Numbered from the stretch's first letter, positions 24,889 through 34,112 are shown. The stretch: DNA of 64,000 bases from Leptothermofonsia sp049200465 (GCF_049200465.1 NZ_CP120836.1:1488001-1552000), one strand, 5' to 3'. Numbers and translations: made by a program. Notes: a model not told the origin generated them from the sequence alone.

Positions 24889-25566
24889 CTACTCCCTATT
24901 TCCCACTCCCTCACTCTTACGCTTTCGCCAGATGCCGATGCCTAATCCAATAATTCCTGGCAACAGAGCAGGGGTGGGAACTGCGGCAGGCTGAAAGGTG
25001 GGAAAATCGTCGGAGGGGCCAAAGGAGCCAATTCCACTGGCATTGTAGGTGGTGGCATTTGTTTTAACAAAGAAAAAGCGTGTGCTTTCTCCCGCCGCCA
25101 GGGTGAAGGGGCTGAAAAGAAACTCGACGGTGCTGCCATCGGCAGAACGATTCGCGGTTAAGGGCGGAATGATACCCAGACCGTCGATTCTAAAGTCTAC
25201 ATCCGTTGAGAATCCGGCAAAGGAGGCTCGACGGGCAGAAATATGATCAGATGGATCTCCAATGGTAATAGCGGCATTGCTATCATTCCTCAACCGCCAG
25301 TAGAAGTCGAGGGTACCGTCGATGTTGGATCGGACGATTCGGTCCTGGAGTGTGAGCCCTGTTCCGATGCTTCGCAGCACATCTTCGATCACGATTCCAC
25401 CCAGTTCAGGTCTGGCTGCAAAGGTCGTTCCGCTCAGGGGAACACTGCTTCCAGCGGTTAAGTTTACGGCCTGGGCGATCGGGGTAAATACGGTAAAACT
25501 GCCTACAGTCGTGCATGCTACTAATACAGTGCAAATGCTCAAGTCGTACCTGGTTTTCTGGTTCAT
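24889..25566 (-). CDS. PTPA-CTERM (PEP-CTERM-type) exported protein, 225 aa
   Basis: An N-terminal signal peptide (ICTVLVACTTVGSFTVFTPIAQA) is followed by a beta-rich domain with no recognised enzyme motif and the sorting tail VPTPALLPGIIGLGIGIWRKRK: a PTPA motif, a hydrophobic helix and a basic cluster. Tails of this type are recognised by exosortase-like transpeptidases and are often glycosylated and found in organisms making extracellular polysaccharide. No exosortase is in the window. The ATG at 25566 follows AAAGGAGATTGTC. A leader segment shared with 10.6 kb lies about 100-200 bp upstream. Confidence 0.87.
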   Translation of the reverse strand: MNQKTRYDLSICTVLVACTTVGSFTVFTPIAQAVNLTAGSSVPLSGTTFAARPELGGIVIEDVLRSIGTGLTLQDRIVRSNIDGTLDFYWRLRNDSNAAITIGDPSDHISARRASFAGFSTDVDFRIDGLGIIPPLTANRSADGSTVEFLFSPFTLAAGESTRFFFVKTNATTYNASGIGSFGPSDDFPTFQPAAVPTPALLPGIIGLGIGIWRKRKSEGVGNRE

Positions 25567-25663
25567 GACAATCTCCTTTGGTCGAGCGACTGGACTGGTA
25601 TGATGCCCCTTTTGAGTGCTGTAGATGCTCCAAAACAGGGAAGAGATAGCTCATCTGACTCCC

Positions 25664-25770
25664 CTACCGGATCTCCTGGAAGTTTGGTGATAAGCGAGCC
25701 TATGACCAAAACAAAATCGATATTCCATAGGTTTTGTTTGAGATGAAAGAGTAACGTAAGCTACTCAGCA
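25664..25770 (-). promoter_or_regulatory. Conserved leader-like segment upstream of the PTPA-CTERM gene
   Basis: On the minus strand, in order: GAGTAGCTTACGTTACTC (imperfect inverted repeat), CAAACAAAACC, GATTTTGTTTTGG (able to pair with the previous block), TATCACCAAA and TTCCAGGAGATCCGGTAG, ending about 100 bp before the ATG. The same order and spacing occurs at 10575-10690 with roughly three quarters of bases alike. It may be a promoter/operator region or a structured 5' leader RNA; I cannot match it to a known riboswitch. Confidence 0.5.
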
Positions 25771-26421
25771 AGCTGGAAGGACCCACCTGCCTGGGTTTAA
25801 GCAGTGAATGGTAGGGGGCAGGTGAAGGAAGGATTTGCATCTCGCTCTAGGTAACTGTCAGGAGAGGGGCCAGAATTTACGCGTCTTCCGCAAAACTTGA
25901 AGAAAATCCTGGGGAACCTTACAGAAACTTTGAAAGCACTTACAGAAACTTTGAAAGCAACAGACGACGGGCAACAGGGGCGTTGCTGAAAAGCAGTATG
26001 AATCGAAACGAAGCTTCGAGCATACAGCACCTATTTCATACCCAAATTCAGCAACGCCGGTAACAGGTAAGAGGGTGGAGGGGTGTACTCCCTCACACTT
26101 CCCCATTCTGGCTTCTGGCTCCTGACTCCTTTCTTCCCTCTTCCTTCTTTCTTCTTCCTACGAAGTGACATGGGCGATCGCTCCGTATCGTTTCCGTTCT
26201 GGTTTGAAATAAATGGTGACGCAGCTTAATTAATGTTTAACTCTTCCTTAAGACAAACGGGAGTTTTTGAGGGCAGCGAATTGGACAGCTCGACAATCAA
26301 ATCTACTGATCCCAGTTATCTGGGATACCAAATGACTGGCTGGAAAATGGGTCGGCAGATAACTGTGAAAACAGGTTCAGCCAGGCAATTGTCGTTTAGC
26401 TAATTTGCTGGCGAGGAACAT
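25771..26421. other. Intergenic region with family C copy 2
   Basis: No gene supported. It holds a direct repeat (cttacagaaactttgaaagc twice, 25918-25957 region), the intact family C element (25979-26058), a CT-rich STRR-like tract at 26095-26160, and the presumed promoter of the EF-G-like gene. Nothing else recognised. Confidence 0.45.
25979..26058 (+). mobile_element. Family C element, copy 2, intact (80 bp)
   Basis: Begins GGCGTTGCTGAA and ends TTCAGCAACGCC, with a second matching block GTATGAA inside each end. Flanking 9-mers GGCAACAGG (25970-25978) and GGTAACAGG (26059-26067) differ at one base, consistent with a 9-bp target duplication. The ends resemble IS903-group termini, so an IS5-family transposase may move it in trans. 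Confidence 0.78.
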
Positions 26422-28470
26422 ATGAGTGAAAAAGTGTTATCGGGCTCCCGAAACGTGGCGATCGTGGGTCCCTACTTGAGTGGAAAAACTACGCTCCTGG
26501 AAAGCATCCTGTCGGTTACTGGAGCCATCACCCGAAAAGGCAGAGTGCAGGACAAAAATACGGTTGGTGATAGTGCCCAGGAAGCCCGCGATCGCCAAAT
26601 GACTGTGGAAATCAACGCCGCCAGCACCGAGTATGGCGGCGTTCGTTTTACATTTTTAGACTGTCCTGGTTCGATTGAATTTATCCAGGAAACCTATAAC
26701 GCCCTCATTGGTGTGGATGCGGTTGTGATTGTCTGTGAACCTGTAGCCGATCGCGTCCTTACCCTGTCTCCTGTCTTCAAGTTTTTGGATGACTGGCAAA
26801 TTCCCCATCTGGTCTTCATCAATAAAATGGACCGGGCAGATGTAGACTTTATGGATGTTTTGAAAGCGCTGAAATCTGTTTCTAGTCGTCCCCTGGTGGC
26901 GCATCAGTATCCCATCGGGCAGGGTGAAAAGCTAGTTGGCTTCATTGATCTGGTTACAGAGCAAGCCTATCACTACCATCCCGGTGCCCCCGCTGACCCC
27001 GTGCCTCTACCAGAATCGCTGCGAGAGCGAGAAAAAGCCGCCCGCAATGAAATGCTAGAAACCCTGGCGGAATTTGATGACCACCTGCTGGAGGAGCTTT
27101 TAGAAGACATTGCCCCCCCCCAGGAAGAGATTTTCCAGGATTTGAAAATGGAACTGGGGGCCGACCAGATTGTGCCCGTCTTCATTGGTGTGACTGACCA
27201 GGACTATGGGGTACGACCGTTGCTGGAAGCCCTCCTGCGGGAAGCTCCTGAACCTGAAGTGACGGCTGAAAATCGAGGCGTCACCCTGAGTGGCAGCGCT
27301 CCTCTGGCTCAGGTTTTGAAAACTTACTATACCCCCCAGGGCGGGAAGCTCTCTCTGGTACGCATCTGGCGGGGTAAACTCACAGATGGTATGACGCTGA
27401 ATGGAGTCCGTGTGGGTGGTATTTACCGCCTCATGGGTTCTCAACAACAGAGCCTGAACAGTGCTGAAGCTGGAGAGATTGTGGCATTGGGTCGCATGGA
27501 AGGGATTAAGACAGGCGATACGCTGACAACCGATCCTTCTTCCATAAGTGAGTTGCCAAAAGCAGAACATTTAGCGCCGGTATTTGCATTGGCGATCGCC
27601 GCCGAAGCCCGCAGTGACGAAGTCAAACTTAGCAGTGCGATGGCGAAGTTGTTAGAAGAAGACCCCTCCTTGGCCTGGGAACAACATGGAGACACCCACG
27701 AAGTGATCCTCTGGGGGCAGGGAGATATCCATCTCCAGGTTGCGCTTGATCGCCTGCGGCGTAAGTACAACCTGCCCATGACCACCCATCTGCCTCAAAT
27801 TCCTTACAAGGAAACCATTCGCAAACCCGCTTCTTCAATCCACGGGCGCTATAAGCGGCAAACTGGAGGACACGGGCAGTTTGGTGATGTTTACCTGGAC
27901 ATCAAACCCCTCCCCCGTGGCGAAGGCTTCAGCTTCCACGAAACCATTGTTGGAGGAGTTGTGCCCCGCCAGTACATTCCAGCCGTGGAAAATGGAGTGC
28001 GAGAATACCTGGTTCACGGTCCTCTGGGCTTTCCAGTTGTGGATGTGGATGTCACCCTGACGAATGGCTCCTATCATTCGGTCGATAGCTCAGAGCAGGC
28101 ATTCAAGCAGGCCGCCCGGATTGCCATGCAAGAAGGACTGGTGAAATGCCAGCCCATTTTGCTAGAGCCAATCCTGAACGTCACGGTTTCAGTGCCATCG
28201 GATTTCACCTCGAAGGTACTGCGATTAGTCAGCGGTCGGCGGGGGCAGATTCTCGGTTATGATGCCAAACCTGATTGGTCTGGTTGGGACCAGGTAGTAG
28301 CCCAAATTCCCCAGGCAGAAATGCATGACCTGATTGTAGAGTTACGTTCTCAGACGATGGGTGTTGGTTTCTTCCACTGGGAATACGACCATCTCCAGGA
28401 AGTTCCAGAAAAACTGGCTGAACGGGTTCTCGCCACCAATGGTGGAAATGGGAATGGAAATCATAAGTAG
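26422..28470 (+). CDS. EF-G-like translational GTPase (EF-G2 type), 682 aa
   Basis: Full-length EF-G architecture: a GTPase domain with P-loop GPYLSGKTT (residues 16-24), DCPGS in place of the canonical DTPGH, and NKMD; a beta-barrel domain II (LSLVRIWRGKLTDGMTLNGVRV); then domains III-V (EVILWGQGDIHLQVALDRLRRKY, GRYKRQTGGHGQFGDVYLDIKPL, MQEGLVKCQPILLEPIL, SGRRGQILGYDA). The altered P-loop and missing His in DCPGS mark it as a divergent EF-G paralogue, not the housekeeping translocase; His in that loop activates hydrolysis, so its GTPase cycle may differ. Role unknown; ribosome binding is likely. The tail is Asn/Gly-rich (TNGGNGNGNHK). The ATG follows GAGGAACAT. Confidence 0.93.
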   Translation: MSEKVLSGSRNVAIVGPYLSGKTTLLESILSVTGAITRKGRVQDKNTVGDSAQEARDRQMTVEINAASTEYGGVRFTFLDCPGSIEFIQETYNALIGVDAVVIVCEPVADRVLTLSPVFKFLDDWQIPHLVFINKMDRADVDFMDVLKALKSVSSRPLVAHQYPIGQGEKLVGFIDLVTEQAYHYHPGAPADPVPLPESLREREKAARNEMLETLAEFDDHLLEELLEDIAPPQEEIFQDLKMELGADQIVPVFIGVTDQDYGVRPLLEALLREAPEPEVTAENRGVTLSGSAPLAQVLKTYYTPQGGKLSLVRIWRGKLTDGMTLNGVRVGGIYRLMGSQQQSLNSAEAGEIVALGRMEGIKTGDTLTTDPSSISELPKAEHLAPVFALAIAAEARSDEVKLSSAMAKLLEEDPSLAWEQHGDTHEVILWGQGDIHLQVALDRLRRKYNLPMTTHLPQIPYKETIRKPASSIHGRYKRQTGGHGQFGDVYLDIKPLPRGEGFSFHETIVGGVVPRQYIPAVENGVREYLVHGPLGFPVVDVDVTLTNGSYHSVDSSEQAFKQAARIAMQEGLVKCQPILLEPILNVTVSVPSDFTSKVLRLVSGRRGQILGYDAKPDWSGWDQVVAQIPQAEMHDLIVELRSQTMGVGFFHWEYDHLQEVPEKLAERVLATNGGNGNGNHK

Positions 28471-28510
28471 CCATCCCAGACACGTACAGCAATATCCATA
28501 AATTGCGGAG

Positions 28511-28577
28511 CTAGGGGAGAAGAAAGGGGAGAGGGGTTAGATGACCTTCACTTCTCTCTCCTTTCTCCTCTCAAGCT
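28511..28577 (+). terminator. Possible purine/pyrimidine hairpin after the EF-G-like gene
   Basis: A purine run (ggggagaagaaaggggagag) is followed after about 20 bases by a pyrimidine run (cttctctctcctttctcctc) that can pair with it imperfectly. There is no U tract, so termination is only a possibility. Confidence 0.35.
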
Positions 28578-28610
28578 GGGTTTGCTAGACATGATGATAT
28601 AGCGATAGTC

Positions 28611-28675
28611 GGCTTTGCTGAAAAGTAGTATGAATCGAAACTTCGTTTCGATTCATACTACTTTTCAGCAAAGCC
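28611..28675. repeat. Family C-derived perfect palindrome (31-bp arms)
   Basis: GGCTTTGCTGAAAAGTAGTA... (28611-28641) is repeated exactly inverted at 28645-28675 around a 3-nt TTC loop. The arm equals the left end of family C, so two left ends face each other with the centre lost. Immediately left (28598-28610) is a 13-nt end of a family A element (tatagcgatagtc). No target duplication is evident. Confidence 0.85.
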
Positions 28676-28826
28676 ACAAAATGTAAGGACGAATCCATTG
28701 TACGTAGGTTTCTTCCGTGCGGTAGGCATAGTGCCTGAGACGAATCTCATCCCGCAGCTGATCCAGCAATTTTAAGGCGGTGGTTGCACAGGAAACAGGT
28801 AAATATACTGTGTATTTATAGTACAT
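28665..28826 (-). pseudogene. N-terminal fragment of an integron-type tyrosine recombinase
   Basis: The ATG at 28826 follows GAGGAGATCGT. The 53-codon frame gives LKLLDQLRDEIRLRHYAYRT and EETYVQWIRPYILW, the N-terminal SAM-like core-binding signature of integron/XerC-type integrases. It then enters the family C palindrome and ends at a TGA inside it (28665-28667). The catalytic domain (R-H-R-Y) is absent, so the enzyme is inactive. No attI/attC-like array was recognised around it. Confidence 0.78.
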
Positions 28827-28895
28827 ACGATCTCCTCATAAGGACTCTGAAAATATGCGGAAAGATTCTCGCGAATCAGTTTAAGCGGCGTATTA

Positions 28896-29006
28896 TAGCA
28901 GTAGTCATTATGGTTAGGACGGGGTGCAGGGGTTCCACCCCTGGCTGGGGGCTTCGCCCCCACTCCCTCTCTAATTCCAATGTCCTAACGCACCTGAGTA
29001 GAGCTA
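28896..29006 (-). mobile_element. Family A miniature element, copy 4 (111 bp)
   Basis: Same length and ends as the other copies, with TA at 28894-28895 and 29007-29008 and the GGGGGCTTCGCCCCC core. It lies 70 bp upstream of the integrase fragment start. Confidence 0.87.
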
Positions 29007-29860
29007 TAAAGCTGGGCCTAGATCAGCCGAAATGGACCTTGGGGTAACAGTGAATCCATACCGAACCGCTTTGGTACTGTGACAGAAAAATAAGTTGCAC
29101 ATTGACAATCTCTTATAAGCCTCCACACGTAAAAATAATCGATTAACTGTTTTTTCAGGTTACGTAGAAGAATATACTTTTACGAAGTACAAATCCTAGG
29201 TGTTTATTGAAGCTTTATACAATCTTTACCCCTGCTAGAGGATTTCAACTAGACCAACCATTAGATTGCCTCTATTGCTTACAGGGCTATCCTCTATACG
29301 TTTAAGAGGATTATCTTTGTGGATTCAAAAAGCATCCCCGAAAAGGGGTAATTTGTCAGTCAACAACACTTGTTACATTTTCAACCTGATCTAAGGGATA
29401 CTACTTAGAGTTCAGCAAGTACCTTCGCCAGAGCATAGAGTTACGCTAACGTCTTCATCAGCTCTTTAAGTCCGTTCCTGGTGTTGACGAAAGCTTATAA
29501 ATTTTTAGTAAAGTGGACGCTTGAACACAGAGGGATCGAAGTATCAAAGCTATTCTCTTAACTTGAGAATAATTGGGCTATTCCCCACGTCCGCTCATTT
29601 CTGCTTATGTACAGGTTGAAACCAGAAATTTTTCAGAATAGGGTAAGAGCTACCTGGAATACCCTAAGAGATTTATTCTGGCCTTTAGTAGGCGTCGAAC
29701 AGACTTAAATCTGCGGAATCAAACTGTAGCATTGGCTCCAGGCAAGTTTAATAGCTGTTTCTACCGTATTCTTTCTGAGAAGTATTAGCCTCTCGTTGAG
29801 AAGCGGCCTTGAAAGAATCTGAAGGTTAAGATCTATCCCTAATTGAGTAGTAATTTCAGC
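29007..29860. other. Long leader region before the glycan locus
   Basis: About 850 bp without a recognisable gene. Composition is AT-rich with no MITE copy, which sets it apart from other gaps. Small dyads are present (cctctcgttgagaagcgg near 29789; gatccccgaaaaggggta-like near 29335), but I see no defined operator or riboswitch. It should contain the promoter of the plus-strand run starting at 29861 and could carry a long 5' leader. Confidence 0.4.
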
Positions 29861-31675
29861 ATGTTGAAGTATCTTTCTAAGTTTTTGTACATCACCGCGG
29901 AAAGAAAAAGTAGATTACTCTTTCTTCTTTGTCTATTTCTAACAACTGGAATTTTAGATGCAGTTGGAATTGGATTGATTGGACCATTTATAGCGCTGGC
30001 AAATGAACCACAAACAATTCGTCAAAATACTTTACTAAATTGGGCTTACATTCAATCAGGCTTATCTTCAGAAGCTATTTTTATATCTCTGTTAGGTTTA
30101 TGTATATTAGGCGTCTTTTATCTCAAATCATTTTCATTTTTTTGGGTTCAAAAATATATTTATAAGTTCAGCTATAGTTTACAAGCGAGTTTGCGATTGA
30201 GGCTGCTGCGCTCTTACCTGACAGTTCCTTACACATTTCATTTGAGTAGGAGTAGTCCTGGTTTAATTCAAAATATACTTGAAGAAACCTCCAACTTTTG
30301 TCAGGCTGTAGCAATTCCTCTTCTCAATTCTATTTCTAATGCAATTGTTATTTTAATTATATTTCTACTGCTAGCGAAAACGAATGCCCTAGCGACTCTA
30401 GCTGTTCTAGTTATTCCCCTACTTGCATTTTTTCCCTACTATCATTTCAGGCAGAAAATTGAGTATTGGGGTAGGGAGGGTTCTAAAGCAAGTGCTGAAA
30501 TGGTTCGTGTGGTTAATCACAGCTTGGGCGGTATTAAGGAAACAAGAGTAATTGGCTGCGAAGCTTTCTTTGAACAGCAAATGGAGCAACAGGTTGAGCG
30601 GCAAGCTAATGCTTCGTATCAGTTTTCTACCTTTAAGCTCCTACCTCGAATTATGATCGAGGTTCTTGTGATTACGTTTCTGGTTGTCCTAACCTCCATT
30701 TTCCTCTTCAGTCAATCAAGCCAGAACTTTATTTCTGTTCTGGGTATATTTGCGATGGCATCAATTCGCTTGATGCCATCGATCAATTATTTCACGTCTA
30801 TATTTGGAGTTCTTCGATACTCTAGCTACACCGTTGACAAACTTTACTTTGACTTGAAGGAACTTGAGGAGCAAAGGGCTGAAAAGCATCTACTTTCTGT
30901 GGTTGAAGCAGGTGTAGATAGACCACGTCAGCTTAAGCAATATTGTGACGACCAAGTAGTGTCTTTTACTAAGGACATTACGATCCAGAACTTGTCATAT
31001 CGTTACCCAGATACGCCTGAACCTGCGCTTCGGAGTATTTCTTTAAAGATCAAGAAAGGTCAGTCAATTGGATTAATCGGAAAGTCTGGAGCAGGTAAGA
31101 CGACTCTAGTAGATGTCATTTTGGGTTTATTAAAACCAGAAAGTGGAGATATCTTAGTTGATGGGGCTTCCATTTACAGTAATTTGCGGGCCTGGCAAAA
31201 TCTGCTGGGTTACATTCCTCAATCCATCTTCCTGGCCGAAGACACCATAGAGAGGAACATTGCCTTTGGAGTTCCAGATGAGCTGATTGACTCAAAAAAA
31301 ATGGAAGAGGCCATTCAGGCAGCCCAGTTAACCGAACTCGTTAAGTCTCTTCCAGATGGAATCAAAACTTCTATTGGTGAACGAGGAGTACGTCTCTCTG
31401 GCGGCCAAAGACAGCGGATTGGGATTGCCAGAGTCCTCTATCACGGTAGGGAAATTTTAGTTCTAGATGAAGCAACCGCTGCCCTTGACAATGAGACGGA
31501 AAGCCTTGTCAGTGAGGCGATTCAATCTCTCAGTGGTCGTCAGACGTTGATCATTATTGCTCATCGTCTGACAACCATCGAGAAATGCGACTGCATTTAT
31601 GTTGTAGATAAAGGACGCATTGTGAGATCCGGTAGCTACAAGGAAGTTGTCCCGGTGGCCCCAAATAACCGCTAG
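29861..31675 (+). CDS. ABC transporter, fused permease-ATPase (MsbA/PglK-like), about 604 aa
   Basis: A six-helix exporter domain (residues 1-330, e.g. LLFLLCLFLTTGILDAVGIGLIGPFI) is fused to an ATPase with Walker A GLIGKSGAGKTTLVD, signature LSGGQRQRIGIARVLY, Walker B ILVLDEATAALD and switch His in IIAHRLTTI. Length and order match half-transporters that act as homodimers and flip lipid-linked glycans (PglK) or lipids (MsbA). Leading a glycosyltransferase locus, a lipid-linked sugar flippase is the likely role. ATG at 29861 is preferred to the TTG at 29843. Confidence 0.88.
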   Translation: MLKYLSKFLYITAERKSRLLFLLCLFLTTGILDAVGIGLIGPFIALANEPQTIRQNTLLNWAYIQSGLSSEAIFISLLGLCILGVFYLKSFSFFWVQKYIYKFSYSLQASLRLRLLRSYLTVPYTFHLSRSSPGLIQNILEETSNFCQAVAIPLLNSISNAIVILIIFLLLAKTNALATLAVLVIPLLAFFPYYHFRQKIEYWGREGSKASAEMVRVVNHSLGGIKETRVIGCEAFFEQQMEQQVERQANASYQFSTFKLLPRIMIEVLVITFLVVLTSIFLFSQSSQNFISVLGIFAMASIRLMPSINYFTSIFGVLRYSSYTVDKLYFDLKELEEQRAEKHLLSVVEAGVDRPRQLKQYCDDQVVSFTKDITIQNLSYRYPDTPEPALRSISLKIKKGQSIGLIGKSGAGKTTLVDVILGLLKPESGDILVDGASIYSNLRAWQNLLGYIPQSIFLAEDTIERNIAFGVPDELIDSKKMEEAIQAAQLTELVKSLPDGIKTSIGERGVRLSGGQRQRIGIARVLYHGREILVLDEATAALDNETESLVSEAIQSLSGRQTLIIIAHRLTTIEKCDCIYVVDKGRIVRSGSYKEVVPVAPNNR

Positions 31676-31797
31676 TCCGTCGCCACCATGAAGGCGCTTT
31701 CGCAAAGGGATTGCTTTGAGAAGGCCGATTACTTTGGATAATTTCTCTCCATTATCTTGGACCCACTCTACAACCAATTAGGATATTAGGATAGGAA

Positions 31798-32895
31798 ATG
31801 CCTAAGATTGTTTATGATTATCAAGTATTTTGCTGGCAGCGGTATGGTGGCATTTCACGATATATCTATGAACTGGCAAATCGGCTTTCAGAAAAGGAAG
31901 ATTATGATGTTAAAGTTCTGGCAATGGCTTATGTCAATGAGTATCTTAAAAAGTCTAAGCCTGGATTAGTTATTGGTTTTCCAGTTCCAAAAATCAGGAA
32001 AACTGGAACAATTATTAGAACTTTTAATATCTATACCTCTAAGGCCTGGCTATACTCCAACCCACCCGATATCGTTCATGAAACTTTCTTTAATCTCAAA
32101 CAGGTAGCTCCTAAAAAGAGCAAGGTTGTTGTTACAGTCTATGATATGCTCCAGGAAAAGTTTCCTGAATTTTTTCCAGAATATAAAACTCCCCAAGAAA
32201 GAGCCGAAACAGTTAAGCGAGCAGACCATGTCATCTGTATTTCAGAAAATACAAAAAAAGACTTGCTTGAGCTTGTGAACATTGATCCTCACAAAGTTTC
32301 AGTGGTACATCTTGCGCCTTCTTTTAATCCGGTTTATGAGGAGGAATCTGAGAAAGTAGTTCCTGAACCTTATATTCTCTATGTGGGCGATCGCCCAAAT
32401 TACAAAAACTTTCACAGACTTCTACAAGCCTACGCAAGTTCTCCTAAACTCAGTCAGCATTTTAAGTTAGTTTGTTTTGGAGGAAAGCCCTTTTCTGCCC
32501 AAGAGCTGGAAACTTTCGCTGCACTCGAAATTCCAGAAGGATGGGTAATCCATACTTCTGGCAATGATTCAGTCTTAGCAAAGTACTACCGCGGAGCATC
32601 CATTTTTGTCTATCCATCACTTTATGAGGGATTTGGAATTCCCCCCTTAGAAGCAATGTCCCTTGGTTGTCCGGTTGCCTGTAGCAACACAAGCTCTATG
32701 CCTGAAGTAGCTGGTAATGCAGCCGAGTACTTTGATCCCTATGATCTCGATAGCATTGCTGAGGCTTTAGAGGCTGTTTTATACTCCTTGGAAAGATCGA
32801 GGAAACTGATTAGTCTTGGTCTGGAAAGAGTGAACCACTTTTCCTGGAAGCTTTGTGCTGAGAAAACTGCTCAAGTTTACTCATCCCTACTCTAA
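31798..32895 (+). CDS. GT4-type glycosyltransferase, 365 aa
   Basis: GT-B fold retaining glycosyltransferase. The N-terminal acceptor domain has the opening YDYQVFCWQRYGGISRYIYELA; the C-terminal donor domain has YILYVGDRPNYKNFHRLLQAY and the E-x7-E motif in YPSLYEGFGIPPLEAMSLGC. This group often includes mannosyltransferases, but the sugar cannot be read. The ATG at 31798 follows AGGATAGGAA. Confidence 0.9.
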   Translation: MPKIVYDYQVFCWQRYGGISRYIYELANRLSEKEDYDVKVLAMAYVNEYLKKSKPGLVIGFPVPKIRKTGTIIRTFNIYTSKAWLYSNPPDIVHETFFNLKQVAPKKSKVVVTVYDMLQEKFPEFFPEYKTPQERAETVKRADHVICISENTKKDLLELVNIDPHKVSVVHLAPSFNPVYEEESEKVVPEPYILYVGDRPNYKNFHRLLQAYASSPKLSQHFKLVCFGGKPFSAQELETFAALEIPEGWVIHTSGNDSVLAKYYRGASIFVYPSLYEGFGIPPLEAMSLGCPVACSNTSSMPEVAGNAAEYFDPYDLDSIAEALEAVLYSLERSRKLISLGLERVNHFSWKLCAEKTAQVYSSLL

Positions 32896-32919
32896 CTTTC
32901 ATCAATATAAGGCTATTTT

Positions 32920-34074
32920 ATGACTAAAGTTTTCCTTATCTGCCCAGGGCTGGGGCGAATACAAAGAGGGTACGAATCTTTCACGCGAGAGTGTTTTGAT
33001 GCACTCGTCAACGAACCCTTGATCGACATTACGCTCTTTAAAGGGGGAGGAGAACCTGCCGAAAGAGAAGTTGTCTTAAAGATTTTGCCAAAGGAAGGGC
33101 AAATCGCAAAGCAGTTGAGTCACTTAACGCAAAAAGTCGGAATGATTACCAGAGGGCATCGGGGTTACGACGCTTACTACATTGAACAGGCTTCATTCGT
33201 TCTTAGCCTTCTGCCTCATATTCAGCGGGAAAAACCAGACGTTATTTACTTCAGTGATCAGAGCCTAGGAGATTTGCTGAGCATTTGGCGAACGCTAACT
33301 AAGCAGCGCTATAAGCTTTTATTCTGCGATGGTGCGCCAATGTCACCCTACGCGCCCCGCTGCGATCATATACAACATTTAGCCCCAATTTACTTGCAGA
33401 AGGCTTTAGACAAGGGCTGCTCTCCTATTAGTCAAAGCCTTATTCCCTATGGACTCAATATTTCTCCTGACTTTCAGCCATTGACGCCATCTGAAAAAGA
33501 ATTACTCAGAAAGAAGCTTGGACTACCCGAAACCTTCCCATTGGTTCTATCAGTTGCTGCAATTAACAAATATCACAAACGTGCAGATTATTTAATTAAA
33601 GAGGTGGCTAGCTTACCAGAACCGAGACCCTACCTTTTACTGGTAGGCCAGCAAGATTCAGAATCACGAGAGGTGATTGAACTTGGAAACAAATTTTTAG
33701 GGCGAACTGGTTTTGAGGCTAGAACTGTACCTTATCGAGAAGTAGCAAATTATTACAAAATTGCAGATTGTTTTGTTTTGGCTTCTTTATCAGAAGGCTT
33801 GCCAAGAGTTCTAATTGAAGCAATGGCCTGTGGTTTACCTTGTCTGGCTCATGATTACGACGTTCCTCGTTTCATTCTAGGGGAAGAGGGCTATTTTGCC
33901 GATTTTACCCAATCAGGAACGTTAGCGACATTAATTACCGAAGTTCTTCAAGAGAACAAGGAAGATGCTTCTAAGCGTATTGTTCGTCATCTTAGTGCCT
34001 ATGAGCGCTTCAGTTGGGAGAAGCTTCGTCCATCTTATGTCGAGATGATTCATACTTGTGTTAAGTCAAGTTAA
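32920..34074 (+). CDS. GT4-type glycosyltransferase, 384 aa
   Basis: The donor-binding half is clear: PLVLSVAAINKYHKRADYLI, YLLLVGQQDSES and the E-x7-E motif in LASLSEGLPRVLIEAMACGLP. The N-terminal half (FLICPGLGRIQRGYESFTRECFDAL) differs from the other copies in the locus. It follows the previous gene by 24 bp, so the two are probably cotranscribed. Confidence 0.87.
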   Translation: MTKVFLICPGLGRIQRGYESFTRECFDALVNEPLIDITLFKGGGEPAEREVVLKILPKEGQIAKQLSHLTQKVGMITRGHRGYDAYYIEQASFVLSLLPHIQREKPDVIYFSDQSLGDLLSIWRTLTKQRYKLLFCDGAPMSPYAPRCDHIQHLAPIYLQKALDKGCSPISQSLIPYGLNISPDFQPLTPSEKELLRKKLGLPETFPLVLSVAAINKYHKRADYLIKEVASLPEPRPYLLLVGQQDSESREVIELGNKFLGRTGFEARTVPYREVANYYKIADCFVLASLSEGLPRVLIEAMACGLPCLAHDYDVPRFILGEEGYFADFTQSGTLATLITEVLQENKEDASKRIVRHLSAYERFSWEKLRPSYVEMIHTCVKSS

Positions 34075-34112
34075 TTCTGACTAATTTATTTCTAGATTAT
34101 TACAGTAAAAAC

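Noticed and set aside
28611..28675. Palindrome as a Rho-independent terminator of the EF-G-like gene
   Set aside because: It lies about 140 bp past the stop, has no U tract, and its arms are clearly family C element ends.
28665..29008. Integron (integrase plus attC cassette array)
   Set aside because: Only the N-terminal 53 codons of an integrase remain, and no array of attC-like sites or cassette genes was seen.
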